The position numbers and the translations under genes are program-made. Positions 16,285 to 25,418 of a stretch of DNA of 32,894 bases are shown here, piece by piece. Within the stretch, counting starts at the first letter, position 1; each line of letters begins with the position of its first letter. Origin of the DNA: Pelistega indica (GTDB lineage: Bacteria > Pseudomonadota > Gammaproteobacteria > Burkholderiales > Burkholderiaceae_B); contig NZ_AYSV01000078.1 of assembly GCF_000506865.1 (NCBI RefSeq), positions 1-32,894 of the forward strand, in the 5' to 3' direction. The notes beneath the pieces are model-generated. The model was not told where the DNA came from, made no database searches, and saw only the letters and a program-made list of their open reading frames with translations.

Positions 16285-19182
16285 ATGGCTTTCATAAATA
16301 CTTTATTCTCACTTATTAGCAAGAGTGCACACAACAGTATGACAACGGAATCAGTAGATAATCAGCAATTAGCTGCCAAATATGACCCTCAAAACATTGA
16401 ATCTTTTTGGTATCAGCAATGGGAATCCCTTGGCGCATTCACAGCCGGTCAACATGTTCAGACCAATTCTCCCTTATCAGGCACGCCTTTTACCATTCAA
16501 TTCCCTCCTCCAAATGTAACTGGAACCCTACATATGGGACATGCGTTTAACCAAACGATTATGGATGGTTTGGTTCGTTACCATCGTATGAATGGATGCG
16601 ATACTGTTTTTGTTCCTGGTTCAGACCATGCAGGGATTGCCACACAAATTGTCGTGGAAAGACAACTGGATGCCCAAAATATTTCACGTCATGATTTAGG
16701 TCGAGAAGCATTCTTAAAAAAAGTTTGGGAATGGAAAGAATATTCTGGTGGTAGCATTCATCAACAAGTCCGTCGTCTAGGTAGCTCTGCTGATTGGAGT
16801 CGTGAATACTTCACCATGGATGAGCAAATGTCTGCTGGTGTCATTGAAACATTTGTTCGTCTGTATGAGCAAGGGCTTATTTACCGTGGCAAACGTTTAG
16901 TGAACTGGGATCCCGTCTTAGGAACGGCTGTTTCAGACTTAGAAGTGGAAAGTGTCGAAGAAGAAGGTAAACTTTGGCATATTCGCTATCCTTTAGCCAC
17001 ACCTGAGAGTGATTTAACACATCTTGTGGTAGCCACTACACGTCCTGAGACAATGCTTGGTGACGTAGCCGTTATGGTGCACCCAGAAGATGAACGTTAC
17101 AAGCATTTAATTGGTAAAACTGTTATTCTTCCTTTAGTCAATCGTGAAATTCCAATTATTGCGGATGACTATGTTGATTTAAATTTTGGGACAGGTGTTG
17201 TAAAAGTTACGCCTGCTCATGACTTTAATGACTATCAAGTTGGCTTACGTCATCAATTGGAGATGATTAGTATTCTAAGTTTAGATGCTAAGATCAATGA
17301 AAATGCACCAAGTAACTATCAAGGTTTAGATCGTTTTGAGGCACGTAAACAAATTGTAGCTGATTTAGAAGCACTAAATTTATTAGCAGGAATTAAGCCC
17401 CATAAACTGATGGTTCCTAGAGGTGATCGTACTAAAACAGTCATTGAACCTATGCTAACTGATCAATGGTTTGTTGCTATGAGCAAACCTGCACCAGAGG
17501 GTACATTCAACCCTGGTAAATCAATCACGGAAATGGCATTAGAAGTCGTTAAAGATGGACGTGTCAGTTTCTATCCTGAGAACTGGACAAGCACTTATAA
17601 CCAATGGTTAGAAAATATTCAAGACTGGTGTATTTCTCGTCAATTATGGTGGGGGCATCAAATTCCAGCTTGGTTTAGTGAAGATGGTCAAATCTTTGTC
17701 GCACGTAACGAAGCAGAAGCTAAGAAGAAAGCTGTCGCTGCAGGTGTTACGGGTGAATTAACACGTGACGAAGACGTTCTTGATACATGGTTCTCGTCAG
17801 CACTAGTTCCTTTTACCACAATGGGTTGGCCAAAAGTAACACCAGACTATCAACGCTATATGCCATCAAACGTATTAGTAACTGGCTTTGATATTATCTT
17901 TTTCTGGGTTGCTCGTATGATTATGATGAGCATGCACCTTACTGGACAAGTACCCTTCAAAGTTGTTTATGTACATGGCTTAATTTTAGATGCTCAAGGT
18001 CAAAAAATGAGTAAATCCAAAGGAAATACGCTTGACCCTGTAGATTTAATTGACGGTATTGCTCTTGAGCCTTTAGTTGCCAAACGTACGCAAGGTTTGA
18101 TGAATCCTAAACAAGCCACAAAAATTGAAAAGGATACTCGTAAAGAGTTCCCTGAAGGCATTAACAGCTATGGTGCTGATGCACTACGTTTTACAATGGC
18201 TGCCTATGCCACACTTGGTCGTAACATGAACTTTGACCTCAAACGCTGCGAAGGTTATCGTAACTTCTGCAATAAGTTATGGAATGCTACACGCTTCGTG
18301 ATGATGAACGTTGAAGGACATAATATTATTGAAGGCAAAGCAGAGTTATCATCTATTGATCAATGGATTATTAGCCAATACGAGCGTTTTGTCGCAGAAA
18401 TTCATAAAGGCTTCCAAGAGTATCGTTTTGATAATATTGCTAATACCATTTATCGTTTTGTCTGGGACGAATACTGTGACTGGTATGTTGAATTAGCAAA
18501 AGTTCAATTACAAACAGGCACAGCAGAGCAACAGCTCGGAACACGTCGCACATTGATTCAAATACTGGAAGGTATTCTTCGTGTCGCACACCCTATTATT
18601 CCTTTTATCACAGAGGAACTATGGCAAAAAGTCGCTGTTCTTGCGGGCAAACGTAATTCCGCTGTTAGTAATGTTTTACTAAGCAATCAGGCTTACCCTC
18701 TCTTCCAAGAAGCCTTAATTAATACAGAAGCTGAAAATACGGTCGCCCAACTAAAACAAACAGTTGAGGCAATTCGTGCTTTACGTGGTGAGATGAATAT
18801 TTCTCCTGCCGAAAAAGTGGGTATTTACATGGTGGGAGAATCGTCATTAGTCAATTTCCAAACACCATACATTATGGCATTAGGTAAAATTAATGAAGTT
18901 CAGCATGTTGAAAAGCTACCTGATATTGGCGCACCAAGCCAAATTATTGGGCATTGTGAACTCATGCTAAATATCAAAATTGATATTGAAGCTGAAACTG
19001 CTCGTTTGAATAAAGAGATTAAGCGTTTAGAAAGTGAAATTGCTAAAGCAAATGGCAAATTAACAAATGAAAACTTTGTACAAAAAGCGCCTGCTGCCGT
19101 CATTGAGCAAGAAAAACAACGTGTTATTGATTTCACTACACTATTAAACAAAGTGCAGGAGCAATTAAGTAAACTGAAATAA
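16285..19182 (+). CDS. valS: ValS, valyl-tRNA synthetase
   Basis: The only plus-strand gene; 965 residues. A class I synthetase: HIGH motif in [15 protein letters not shown], editing domain with [14 protein letters not shown] and [20 protein letters not shown] in [14 protein letters not shown], then the anticodon-binding domain and a C-terminal coiled-coil arm ([20 protein letters not shown]). It charges tRNA-Val. The start is uncertain: the first ATG (16285) has no clear ribosome site and yields an 18-residue hydrophobic extension, whereas the ATG at 16339 ([18 protein letters not shown]) begins near the conserved region. A strong terminator follows the stop. Confidence 0.97.
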   Translation: MAFINTLFSLISKSAHNSMTTESVDNQQLAAKYDPQNIESFWYQQWESLGAFTAGQHVQTNSPLSGTPFTIQFPPPNVTGTLHMGHAFNQTIMDGLVRYHRMNGCDTVFVPGSDHAGIATQIVVERQLDAQNISRHDLGREAFLKKVWEWKEYSGGSIHQQVRRLGSSADWSREYFTMDEQMSAGVIETFVRLYEQGLIYRGKRLVNWDPVLGTAVSDLEVESVEEEGKLWHIRYPLATPESDLTHLVVATTRPETMLGDVAVMVHPEDERYKHLIGKTVILPLVNREIPIIADDYVDLNFGTGVVKVTPAHDFNDYQVGLRHQLEMISILSLDAKINENAPSNYQGLDRFEARKQIVADLEALNLLAGIKPHKLMVPRGDRTKTVIEPMLTDQWFVAMSKPAPEGTFNPGKSITEMALEVVKDGRVSFYPENWTSTYNQWLENIQDWCISRQLWWGHQIPAWFSEDGQIFVARNEAEAKKKAVAAGVTGELTRDEDVLDTWFSSALVPFTTMGWPKVTPDYQRYMPSNVLVTGFDIIFFWVARMIMMSMHLTGQVPFKVVYVHGLILDAQGQKMSKSKGNTLDPVDLIDGIALEPLVAKRTQGLMNPKQATKIEKDTRKEFPEGINSYGADALRFTMAAYATLGRNMNFDLKRCEGYRNFCNKLWNATRFVMMNVEGHNIIEGKAELSSIDQWIISQYERFVAEIHKGFQEYRFDNIANTIYRFVWDEYCDWYVELAKVQLQTGTAEQQLGTRRTLIQILEGILRVAHPIIPFITEELWQKVAVLAGKRNSAVSNVLLSNQAYPLFQEALINTEAENTVAQLKQTVEAIRALRGEMNISPAEKVGIYMVGESSLVNFQTPYIMALGKINEVQHVEKLPDIGAPSQIIGHCELMLNIKIDIEAETARLNKEIKRLESEIAKANGKLTNENFVQKAPAAVIEQEKQRVIDFTTLLNKVQEQLSKLK

Positions 19183-19202
19183 TATCTTAGCAAAATTAGC
19201 TA

Positions 19203-19252
19203 ATGGCTAAGTATAGCGAATTACTCATTCTCTATACTTAGCCATTTTTTTA
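19203..19252 (+). terminator. Terminator of valS
   Basis: A perfect 14-bp stem (ATGGCTAAGTATAG at 19203-19216, CTATACTTAGCCAT at 19232-19245) with a 15-base loop is followed by seven Ts on the plus strand. The same hairpin could also stop minus-strand transcription from the lipoprotein gene, though the T-run there is weaker. Confidence 0.9.
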
Positions 19253-19276
19253 TCGTCTATTGATTTTAGGGGAAAG

Positions 19277-19552
19277 CTATTTAGCCAGTAATTTAACAAT
19301 ACCTTTAAGCGCTTCTCTACCTAGCACACACACGCCTGCCTGATAGTCCTCATCAACTTTACTAATATAGTCACGTACACTGGTGATTTTAGGTAATAAC
19401 GCTTGCTTATCAGAAGGAACTATTTTGTACAACCCTTCTAGCTCACCTAAATAGGTTTCACACTCATCTGGTAATTTAGGCGTTGCACAGGCACCAAGCA
19501 ATACACTTACACTTAATAGACTGAATAAAGAGATTTTCCTAGCATATCGCAC
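19277..19552 (-). CDS. Small lipoprotein, paralogue of the one at 20096-20449
   Basis: A 91-residue protein with a lipoprotein signal peptide ending LLGAC (C22). The mature part carries the pattern DECETYLGELEGL ... R-x2-I ... VCVLGREALKG, which aligns with the other small lipoprotein nearby (PECEEYIKEVEGL ... ACNQAKEALKQ). The two mature Cys residues about 50 residues apart could form a disulfide. It starts with GTG, preceded by AGGAG. It lies 34 bases downstream of nqrM, so it is probably in the same transcript. I do not recognise its function; a DUF5339-type domain is a weak guess. It should be anchored in the envelope. Confidence 0.7.
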   Translation of the reverse strand: MRYARKISLFSLLSVSVLLGACATPKLPDECETYLGELEGLYKIVPSDKQALLPKITSVRDYISKVDEDYQAGVCVLGREALKGIVKLLAK

Positions 19553-19586
19553 TTTAGTTCACTCCTATTCAAAAACAAGCTAGCAA

Positions 19587-19781
19587 TTAAAGTTTTTCAT
19601 GTTTAATTAATTCTGCTTTTAAGGTATCACAAGGAACATCACAATCACAAACCTTCTGTAAGCCTAAAGACGAAATACCACCACAGCTACCTTTAATCGT
19701 ACGTTTTTTGAAAATATAGCCTATTGCCATCGCCACAATAAGTAAAATAAAAAATACAAATGTAATCAAAAAAACTTTCAT
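19587..19781 (-). CDS. nqrM: NqrM, Na+-NQR maturation (iron delivery) protein
   Basis: A 64-residue protein with one N-terminal transmembrane helix (3-22, VFLITFVFFILLIVAMAIGY) and the DUF539 Cys signature GSCGGISSLGLQKVCDCDVPC, in which four Cys can bind iron. NqrM is needed to insert the Fe centre formed by NqrD and NqrE Cys residues. In many genomes it directly follows apbE at the end of the nqr operon; here a lipoprotein gene and two copies of a terminator intervene. The ribosome site is AAGG seven bases before the ATG. Confidence 0.93.
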   Translation of the reverse strand: MKVFLITFVFFILLIVAMAIGYIFKKRTIKGSCGGISSLGLQKVCDCDVPCDTLKAELIKHEKL

Positions 19782-19876
19782 GGTTCAACCTTTTTTCTTC
19801 ATTATGATGATTGTACCTATTCAATGCCCATTTATGCCAATCTTTAAAATTTTAAAGATAAAAATCCATAAAAACA

Positions 19877-19903
19877 AAACCTCTTGCTATTTGCAAGAGG
19901 TTT
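19877..19903 (-). terminator. Terminator copy 2 downstream of the 117-residue lipoprotein gene
   Basis: A perfect 11-bp stem, AAACCTCTTGC / GCAAGAGGTTT, with a 5-base loop, followed on the minus strand by TTTTGTTTTTATGG. An identical stem and loop is found at 20026-20052. Confidence 0.8.
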
Positions 19904-20025
19904 ATTAACGCACTAGTTCTAGTGGGGCATTTTGGCTCGCAACTTTTCTTGTGTATGTCAAAAACCACCTATTGATCATTCTGGTTGAAAAGCAGCTCGC
20001 CGAAAGTAGCACTGTATCAATAGAA
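19904..20025. other. Non-coding segment between two identical terminators
   Basis: About 120 bases without a reading frame. It contains a perfect 6-bp palindromic stem CACTAG-TT-CTAGTG (19911-19924) and no other clear signal. A small RNA ending at one of the flanking terminators is possible; a tandem duplication of the terminator is the simpler reading. The gap 19782-20095 otherwise holds the nqrM leader, with no recognisable promoter that I trust. Confidence 0.35.
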
Positions 20026-20052
20026 AAACCTCTTGCTATTTGCAAGAGGTTT
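20026..20052 (-). terminator. Terminator copy 1 of the 117-residue lipoprotein gene
   Basis: The perfect 11-bp stem AAACCTCTTGC / GCAAGAGGTTT with loop TATTT is followed on the minus strand by TTTTTCTA. It lies 44 bases after the lipoprotein stop codon. Confidence 0.85.
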
Positions 20053-20095
20053 ATCCAAACAGATAGTACTTTTATCTATTTTTATAGGCTGAACC

Positions 20096-20449
20096 TTATT
20101 TAGGCATAGCTTGTTTAAGTGCTTCTTTTGCTTGGTTGCAAGCATTAGCTTGAACAGATTTATCACTAATAGTCGCAATTTGACTACGAGTTTGATCTAA
20201 CATAGCTTTAAATTGAGCTTCAGCAGCTGGATTTTTAGCAATTAACCCTTCAACTTCTTTGATGTACTCTTCGCACTCTGGCGCAATATCAGCAGCAGCT
20301 GTTTTATTCTCAGCAGCAGGTGCTGCTGGAGCTGAAGCCGCTGGAGCTGCTGATTCTGCTGCTTTAGGTGCTTCTTTATTATCATCACCACAACCAGCTA
20401 AAGCTAAAGCAGACACAAGCGTTAACACAGTTAATATAGACTTTTTCAT
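20096..20449 (-). CDS. Small lipoprotein with Ala/Pro-rich linker, paralogue of 19277-19552
   Basis: A 117-residue lipoprotein: signal peptide with lipobox LALAGC (C20), then GDDNKE and a flexible Ala/Pro/Ser/Glu linker (KAAESAAPAASAPAAPAA, residues about 29-46), then a ~65-residue domain PECEEYIKEVEGLIAKNP ... MLDQTRSQIATISD ... ANACNQAKEALKQAMPK. This domain matches the smaller lipoprotein on the other side of nqrM, including its two Cys residues. A good ribosome site (GTAGGAG) precedes the ATG. It lies between apbE and nqrM and has its own terminators. Function unknown; the linker suggests a domain held away from the membrane. Confidence 0.75.
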   Translation of the reverse strand: MKKSILTVLTLVSALALAGCGDDNKEAPKAAESAAPAASAPAAPAAENKTAAADIAPECEEYIKEVEGLIAKNPAAEAQFKAMLDQTRSQIATISDKSVQANACNQAKEALKQAMPK

Positions 20450-20671
20450 CGTCTTGACTCCTACAGTAAAAACTAAATAATAGTTATCAAATAACTAGAA
20501 GAAGTTTATAGGATTTTCATGACAATTCAATTAAACTCAAAGAGTTATACACACTATTACATTAGGTTATAAAGATTCAACTGAATATGATAATTTATAT
20601 ATTTGTCTTTACACAAAGAATATTTACTTCCCACTATAGATAATACATGACTCTTCAAATCTATATAAAAG

Positions 20672-21781
20672 TTATTTTTTGAGTAAATCAGTAAATGCTG
20701 AAGACATTTTGGTTACAAAACCATCTTTTGTGCTAATAATTAAAAATATCGCCAAGTGCTCTTTTTCAGCTATTTCCAATGCTTTATCTTCACCTTGGAC
20801 AAATAACCCCGTTGATAGCCCATCTGCAGTCATCGTACTAGGATGAATAACCGTAATGGATGCCAGGTTATGGCTAATTGGTTCAAATTTTTTAGGATCA
20901 ATAATGTGTGAAAGACGGTGCCCCTGAGCATCCACTTTAAAATTACGATAATTCCCCGATGTGGCCATAGCCAAATCTTTTAAACCAATCACTAATTGAT
21001 TAGCTGAATGCTGGATCATATCAGGGTGCTCTATACCAATACTCCATGGATGATTACTTGCATTATGACCCTTAGCCCGTAACTCACCACCAATTTCAAC
21101 TAGGTAATTCTTTATACCAATATTTTGTAAGTATTCAGCTAATGCATCGACACCATAACCTTTCGCAATAGACGATAAGTCTATATATACATCTTTTTGA
21201 GACTTCCCTAAGATATATTGCTTAGGGGAAGTTTCTTGTAGAGTTATCTTCTCTATCCCTACCTTTTTAATAGCATTTTTTATTTGTTCTTCTGTTGGAA
21301 TTGTTTGCACAGTCTTATCTGGACCAAATCCCCATAGATTTACTAGAGGACCAACTGTAATATCAAGCCCTCCCATGGTTACTTTATTCAAACGAATCGC
21401 TTCTGCGACTACCGTAGCAAAATCAGCAGAAATTGGTTGATATACCCACGATGGAACTAAGTCTATGCCTTGACTAGTAGAAGAAGATAATGATTTATTT
21501 GTTGTATCTAATTGATTAAATTGACTTATCTCTGAATCAGGAATAAAAGTTGACATTGACTGATTCACATCGAGCAACCGTTGATCCAAGGCTTGCTTAA
21601 TACGTTCTGGTGTAGGGATATTTTTCTCTTCCTCAATGAGATATTTAACGGTATAAGTCGTACCCATTGTTTTCCCCTCAATGGTTACTATTTCGGGCTT
21701 CTCCGAACCAGAACATGCACTGAGTACTGAAACGCATAGCACTATCATGAGTATTTTGGCAAGTCTAGGAACCACTTTCAT
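20672..21781 (-). CDS. apbE: ApbE, FAD:protein FMN transferase
   Basis: A 369-residue lipoprotein with lipobox LSAC (C23). Family blocks: KTMGTTYTVKYL (38-49), DLSSIAKGYGVDALAEYL, YLVEIGGELRAKGHN, ATSGNYRNF, HIIDPKKFEP and the metal-binding TADGLSTGLFV. It uses FAD to attach FMN to Thr residues of NqrB and NqrC on the periplasmic side. It lies downstream of nqrF, as expected, though separated by 408 bases with its own likely promoter. The segment around residues 103-130 (SLSSSTSQGIDLVPSWVYQP) varies in the family. The frame contains an intact A6 tract (DPKKF). Confidence 0.96.
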   Translation of the reverse strand: MKVVPRLAKILMIVLCVSVLSACSGSEKPEIVTIEGKTMGTTYTVKYLIEEEKNIPTPERIKQALDQRLLDVNQSMSTFIPDSEISQFNQLDTTNKSLSSSTSQGIDLVPSWVYQPISADFATVVAEAIRLNKVTMGGLDITVGPLVNLWGFGPDKTVQTIPTEEQIKNAIKKVGIEKITLQETSPKQYILGKSQKDVYIDLSSIAKGYGVDALAEYLQNIGIKNYLVEIGGELRAKGHNASNHPWSIGIEHPDMIQHSANQLVIGLKDLAMATSGNYRNFKVDAQGHRLSHIIDPKKFEPISHNLASITVIHPSTMTADGLSTGLFVQGEDKALEIAEKEHLAIFLIISTKDGFVTKMSSAFTDLLKK

Positions 21782-21814
21782 CGTATTAACTTATGTTTGA
21801 GTCAAAAGACTACC

Positions 21815-21820
21815 ATTATA
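21815..21820 (-). promoter_or_regulatory. Candidate -10 box for apbE
   Basis: A perfect TATAAT on the minus strand lies 34 bases before the apbE ATG. A -35 with the right spacing is not convincing. If real, apbE is transcribed independently of nqrABCDEF, and the structured segment at 21958-22050 is not part of its leader. Confidence 0.45.
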
Positions 21821-21957
21821 GAAGATTTTATAAGTCTATTTCTGATGAAAGTTTAAGTATTTTTTTAATTATTTTTAATAACTACTGACTTATAGTAGAC
21901 GTATTCTTGTGTGCCACATAGCACTATAAGGGAAAGGGTTTTAGCCGTAACTGGGGG

Positions 21958-22050
21958 GAGTGACGGGATACCGGCTGCCCATCTTGCGATGGACTTGTGG
22001 CTTCGTGACCGCTCACTCGCCTTTTTTATCACTTTGTGATTTGGTATCCC
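21958..22050 (-). ncRNA. GC-rich structured element between nqrF and apbE, unassigned
   Basis: The 408-base gap 21782-22189 has no gene. Its middle is much richer in GC than the surroundings and full of complementary segments. On the minus strand: GAGTGAGCGG pairs with CCGTCACTC (one bulge) as an outer stem; inside it GTCCATC-GCAA-GATGGGC forms a 7-bp hairpin with a GNRA tetraloop; and GGGATACC (22043-22050) pairs with GGTATCCC (21965-21972), crossing the outer stem as a pseudoknot. The GNRA loop favours a minus-strand RNA. On the plus strand CCGCTCACTCGCC is followed by TTTTTT. It could be a small RNA, the structured end of an IS200/IS605-type element, or a 3'-UTR structure. I recognise no known riboswitch. 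Confidence 0.4.
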
Positions 22051-22064
22051 ATCTAACTATTTTA

Positions 22065-22114
22065 TTAGCCACCAAAGTCGTCTGATATCTTGATAATCCT
22101 CATAAAATCTTCGA
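22065..22114 (-). repeat. Degenerate duplicate of the nqrF 3' end
   Basis: On the minus strand this reads TCGAAGAT ... AGACGACTTTGGTGGCTAA, which parallels the true nqrF end (TCGAAGAT ... AGACGACTTCGGCGGCTAA). It encodes SDDFGG followed by a stop, as nqrF ends LDDFGG followed by a stop. The rest of the copy has diverged. It lies 76 bases downstream of the nqrF stop. Confidence 0.65.
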
Positions 22115-22148
22115 TTTTTATATACGCTCTCTTTGTTCGCTTATATCC

Positions 22149-22165
22149 CACCAGACTAGCTGGTG
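22149..22165. other. Short hairpin downstream of nqrF
   Basis: Perfect 6-bp stem CACCAG-ACTAG-CTGGTG with no T-run on either side. It may stabilise the nqr mRNA end or stop little by itself. Confidence 0.4.
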
Positions 22166-22179
22166 AGGAGGTTTACCCG

Positions 22180-22220
22180 GAATATCCTCTTAGCCGCCGA
22201 AGTCGTCTAAGAGGATATTC
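22180..22220 (-). promoter_or_regulatory. Perfect 14-bp inverted repeat spanning the nqrF stop codon
   Basis: GAATATCCTCTTAG (22207-22220 on the minus strand) pairs perfectly with CTAAGAGGATATTC (22180-22193), with a 13-base loop. The nqrF stop TAA sits at the base of the descending arm. No T-run follows, so it is more likely an mRNA-stabilising or processing structure than an intrinsic terminator. Confidence 0.65.
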
Positions 22221-23413
22221 TCATCTTCGACGCCGAGGTCTTTCAACATTTTAATAACTGAAGCATTCATGATTGGAGGTCCACACATATAGAACTCACA
22301 ATCTTCTGGTGCCTCGTGATTTTTAAGGTAGTTTTCATAAAGAACATTATGAATAAACCCAGTATATCCATCCCAATTATCACCTGGTTGTGGATCTGAT
22401 AATGCCACATGCCATTCAAAATTATCATTTTCACGGGCTAGCATATCGAAATCTTCTACATAGAACATCTCTCTTCTAGAGCGTGCACCATACCAGAATG
22501 TAATCTTACGCTTAGTTTTCAAACGTTTTAATTGGTCAAAGATGTGTGAACGCATCGGCGCCATCCCTGCTCCACCACCAATGAATACCATTTCCGCATC
22601 CGTATCTTTAGCAAAAAACTCACCAAATGGACCAGAAATTGTCACTTTATCACCTGGTTTTAATGACCAAATATAAGACGACATTTGCCCTGGTGGTACA
22701 TCTGGATCTTTAGGTGGTGGCGTTGCAATACGTACGTTAAGCATAATAATGCCCTTTTCTTCTGGGTAAGAAGCCATAGAATAAGCACGCACAATAGGCT
22801 CATCCACTGTAGAGACATAGCGCCATAAATTAAATTTGTCCCAGTCCTCATGATATTCTTCAGGAATATCAAAATCTTTGTAATAAACTGTGTGTGGAGG
22901 TGCTTCAATTTGAATATAACCACCCGCACGGAAAGGCACTTCCTCACCTTCAGGAATGGCTAATTTTAATTCTTTAATGAAAGTTGCCTTATTATCATTA
23001 GAGATAACAGTACACTCCCATTGTTTTACACCGAACACTTCTTCTGGAAGCTCAATATCTAAATTATTTTTTACGTTTACCTGGCATGACAAACGACAGC
23101 CCTCTTTGGCATCACGTTTATTAATATGTGAAAGCTCCGTAGGTAAAATATCCCCGCCACCACTTTTTACAATAACGCGACATTGACCACATGAGCCACC
23201 GCCACCACATGCCGATGAAACAAAAATACCCTTACTAGCTAAGGCACCTAATAATTTCCCTCCTGCAGGTAAACTAATAGATTTACTAGGGTCATGATTA
23301 ATAGTAATAGTGACATTGCCACTACTCACTAATTTTGATTTAGCAAATAAAATAATCAATACCAACGCCAAGATCACCGCAGTGAACATGACAATACCTA
23401 AAATAATGTCCAT
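22190..23413 (-). CDS. nqrF: NqrF, NADH-oxidising subunit of Na+-NQR
   Basis: A 407-residue subunit. Residues 3-24 form the membrane anchor. The ferredoxin domain carries the [2Fe-2S] ligands C69, C75, C78 and C110 ([19 protein letters not shown]). The FAD-binding motif [11 protein letters not shown] and the NADH-binding motif [12 protein letters not shown] follow; the C-terminus has [12 protein letters not shown] and ends LDDFGG. It takes electrons from NADH and passes them via FAD and the iron-sulfur centre to the membrane flavins. It is the last gene of the nqr cluster, 12 bases after nqrE. Confidence 0.98.
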   Translation of the reverse strand: MDIILGIVMFTAVILALVLIILFAKSKLVSSGNVTITINHDPSKSISLPAGGKLLGALASKGIFVSSACGGGGSCGQCRVIVKSGGGDILPTELSHINKRDAKEGCRLSCQVNVKNNLDIELPEEVFGVKQWECTVISNDNKATFIKELKLAIPEGEEVPFRAGGYIQIEAPPHTVYYKDFDIPEEYHEDWDKFNLWRYVSTVDEPIVRAYSMASYPEEKGIIMLNVRIATPPPKDPDVPPGQMSSYIWSLKPGDKVTISGPFGEFFAKDTDAEMVFIGGGAGMAPMRSHIFDQLKRLKTKRKITFWYGARSRREMFYVEDFDMLARENDNFEWHVALSDPQPGDNWDGYTGFIHNVLYENYLKNHEAPEDCEFYMCGPPIMNASVIKMLKDLGVEDENILLDDFGG

Positions 23414-23425
23414 CTGATGCTCTCC

Positions 23426-24022
23426 TTACAACTGAATACCAGAAAAAGACATAAAACCAAGTGCCATAAGTCCACCACTAATAAAAGTAATACCAAGCCC
23501 TTTTAAGCCCTTAGGGATATCGGCATATTTTAATTTTTCAGTAATACCCGCTAATGCCACAATCGCTAGCATCCAACCTAAACCAGCACCAGTACCATAA
23601 ACAATAGATTCAACAAAGTTATAGTCACGTTGAACCATAAAAGAGACACCACCAAAGATAGCGCAGTTTACAGCAATCAGCGGCAAGAAAATACCTAGGG
23701 CATTGTATAAAGCAGGAAAGAACTTATCCAAAATCATTTCAAGAATTTGAACAATAGCGGCAATCACACCGATAAAGGTAATAAATTTTAAGAAACTCAA
23801 ATCTACACCTTCAACTAATGCACCGTCCTTAAGAATAAGTGAATAGACTAGTTGATTAGCAGGTACAGAAATCGCCAACACCACCGTCACGGCGACACCA
23901 AGCCCAAATGCTGTTGTTACTTTTTTGGATACAGCTAAGAAAGTACACATTCCCAAGAAAAAGGAAAGTGCCATATTCTCAATAAAGATAGACTTAACAA
24001 AAATACTGATAAGGTTTTCCAT
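23426..24022 (-). CDS. nqrE: NqrE, membrane subunit of Na+-NQR
   Basis: A 198-residue protein with six transmembrane helices, homologous to NqrD in inverted topology. The conserved Cys residues that hold the iron centre are C26 ([14 protein letters not shown]) and C120 ([10 protein letters not shown]). The start is [20 protein letters not shown], the conserved beginning, with GGAG upstream; an in-frame upstream start would add ten residues inside nqrD. The ATG lies two bases after the nqrD stop. Confidence 0.97.
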   Translation of the reverse strand: MENLISIFVKSIFIENMALSFFLGMCTFLAVSKKVTTAFGLGVAVTVVLAISVPANQLVYSLILKDGALVEGVDLSFLKFITFIGVIAAIVQILEMILDKFFPALYNALGIFLPLIAVNCAIFGGVSFMVQRDYNFVESIVYGTGAGLGWMLAIVALAGITEKLKYADIPKGLKGLGITFISGGLMALGFMSFSGIQL

Positions 24023-24024
24023 GA

Positions 24025-24651
24025 TTATTTCTCCGCCTGCTCTGGTTTCCATGTGCGTAATGCCCAGACCAACAGACCAATAATGAAAAAGGCACTCGGT
24101 GCTAATAAAAATAAGCCATTAGTTTGATACCATCCACCATTTTGAATAGTTTGAAAAATGGTAAAACCAAATAACTTACCAGACCCTAGCAATTCACGTA
24201 TCGTAGCTACAATAACCAAAATACACCCATAGCCTAAACCGTTACCAATCCCATCTAAAAGACTTTCAAGCGGAGGCTCTTTCATAGCAAACGCCTCAGC
24301 ACGCCCCATCACAATACAGTTAGTAATAATTAAACCAACAAAGACAGAGAGTTGCTTAGAAAGGTCAAATGCATATGCTTTTAAGACTTGATCCACGAGT
24401 GTCACAATAGAAGCAATTAAGGCTAATTGCACAATGATACGAATACTATTAGGGATATAGTGACGCATCATTGAAATAAACATACTCGAAAAACCTGTTA
24501 CCAAGCTAACAGAGATAGCCATTACAACAGCTGTTTCTAGTTTTGTTGTTACCGCTAATGCAGAACATACACCAAGAACCTGTAAGGCAATTGGGTTATT
24601 TTCAACAATCGGTGAAGTTAATAAATACTTTAAACGCTTTGTATCTGCCAT
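24025..24651 (-). CDS. nqrD: NqrD, membrane subunit of Na+-NQR
   Basis: A 208-residue protein with six transmembrane helices ([36 protein letters not shown] and others). Fe-centre Cys residues are C29 ([13 protein letters not shown]) and C112 ([14 protein letters not shown]). With NqrE it carries electrons across the membrane between NqrF and NqrC. Its ATG overlaps the nqrC stop by one base. The length equals the usual 209-210 residues. Confidence 0.97.
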   Translation of the reverse strand: MADTKRLKYLLTSPIVENNPIALQVLGVCSALAVTTKLETAVVMAISVSLVTGFSSMFISMMRHYIPNSIRIIVQLALIASIVTLVDQVLKAYAFDLSKQLSVFVGLIITNCIVMGRAEAFAMKEPPLESLLDGIGNGLGYGCILVIVATIRELLGSGKLFGFTIFQTIQNGGWYQTNGLFLLAPSAFFIIGLLVWALRTWKPEQAEK

Positions 24652-25418
24652 TATTGTGCCCCTGCTTTAATTTTATCTAAATAAGGACCATAACCATTTT
24701 GGCTGAACCAATATTTAAATGTATTATCCACACCTTTTGATGTCATGGAAGCTCCCGATAAAGCATCAACTCCATATTTGGTATCTGCCGATGCACCTTT
24801 ACCAATATGAATAGCCACTTGCTTTTGATCGTTGTAAATTTGTTTACCGACAAACTTCTGCTGCCAAATAGGATTTGAAATCTCGCCACCTAAACCTGGC
24901 GTTTCACCGTGTTCATAATAAGTAATGCCATTAACAGTTGTACCATCAGTTTTTAAAGAAACTAATCCATACATCGTTGACCATAAACCATTACCTTTGA
25001 TAGGTAAAATGACTTGATTAACCTTATTAGCCTCATCCTTAACCAAATAAACTTCGGCATAGTTAGCTCGACGCTGAATACCGGCAAAATCTTGTTCTTT
25101 AGGTATCGCCATACTTTGTTTAGGATCCTTGGCTGCAGCTTGCATATCAAACTGTTGAATGCCCTCAACGTATTCGCCTGTTTCTAGATTAACAATTTTT
25201 GGTTGAATACGCTCTGCATAAACTTTTGGAATATCCGTTTTTGCCTCTAACAGCCCTGCCACTCGTAAAATATTTTTTTGTTTATCTAATGCCTTTTGTG
25301 CATCTTGAGTATTTTTTAGCCCAACAGCCGCACCCGATACCACAATAGAGCACAATAAACTGACGGCTAATACTACCGCAACGGTGCCACCAAAACTATC
25401 TTTATTAAACTTAGCCAT
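24651..25418 (-). CDS. nqrC: NqrC, FMN-binding subunit of Na+-NQR
   Basis: A 255-residue subunit with one N-terminal helix ([20 protein letters not shown]) and a periplasmic FMN-binding domain. FMN is attached by a phosphoester to T226 in the ApbE target motif [21 protein letters not shown] is also typical. The ATG at 25418 is preferred ([10 protein letters not shown]) because GGAG lies eight bases before it; an in-frame GTG nine bases upstream overlaps that site. It overlaps the end of nqrB by eight bases. Confidence 0.97.
   Translation of the reverse strand: MAKFNKDSFGGTVAVVLAVSLLCSIVVSGAAVGLKNTQDAQKALDKQKNILRVAGLLEAKTDIPKVYAERIQPKIVNLETGEYVEGIQQFDMQAAAKDPKQSMAIPKEQDFAGIQRRANYAEVYLVKDEANKVNQVILPIKGNGLWSTMYGLVSLKTDGTTVNGITYYEHGETPGLGGEISNPIWQQKFVGKQIYNDQKQVAIHIGKGASADTKYGVDALSGASMTSKGVDNTFKYWFSQNGYGPYLDKIKAGAQ

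Noticed and set aside
21901-22050. Cobalamin, FMN or SRP RNA-like reading of the GC-rich segment
   Set aside because: Short stretches such as GGCTGCCC recall the cobalamin riboswitch, but the remaining conserved core elements are missing on both strands.
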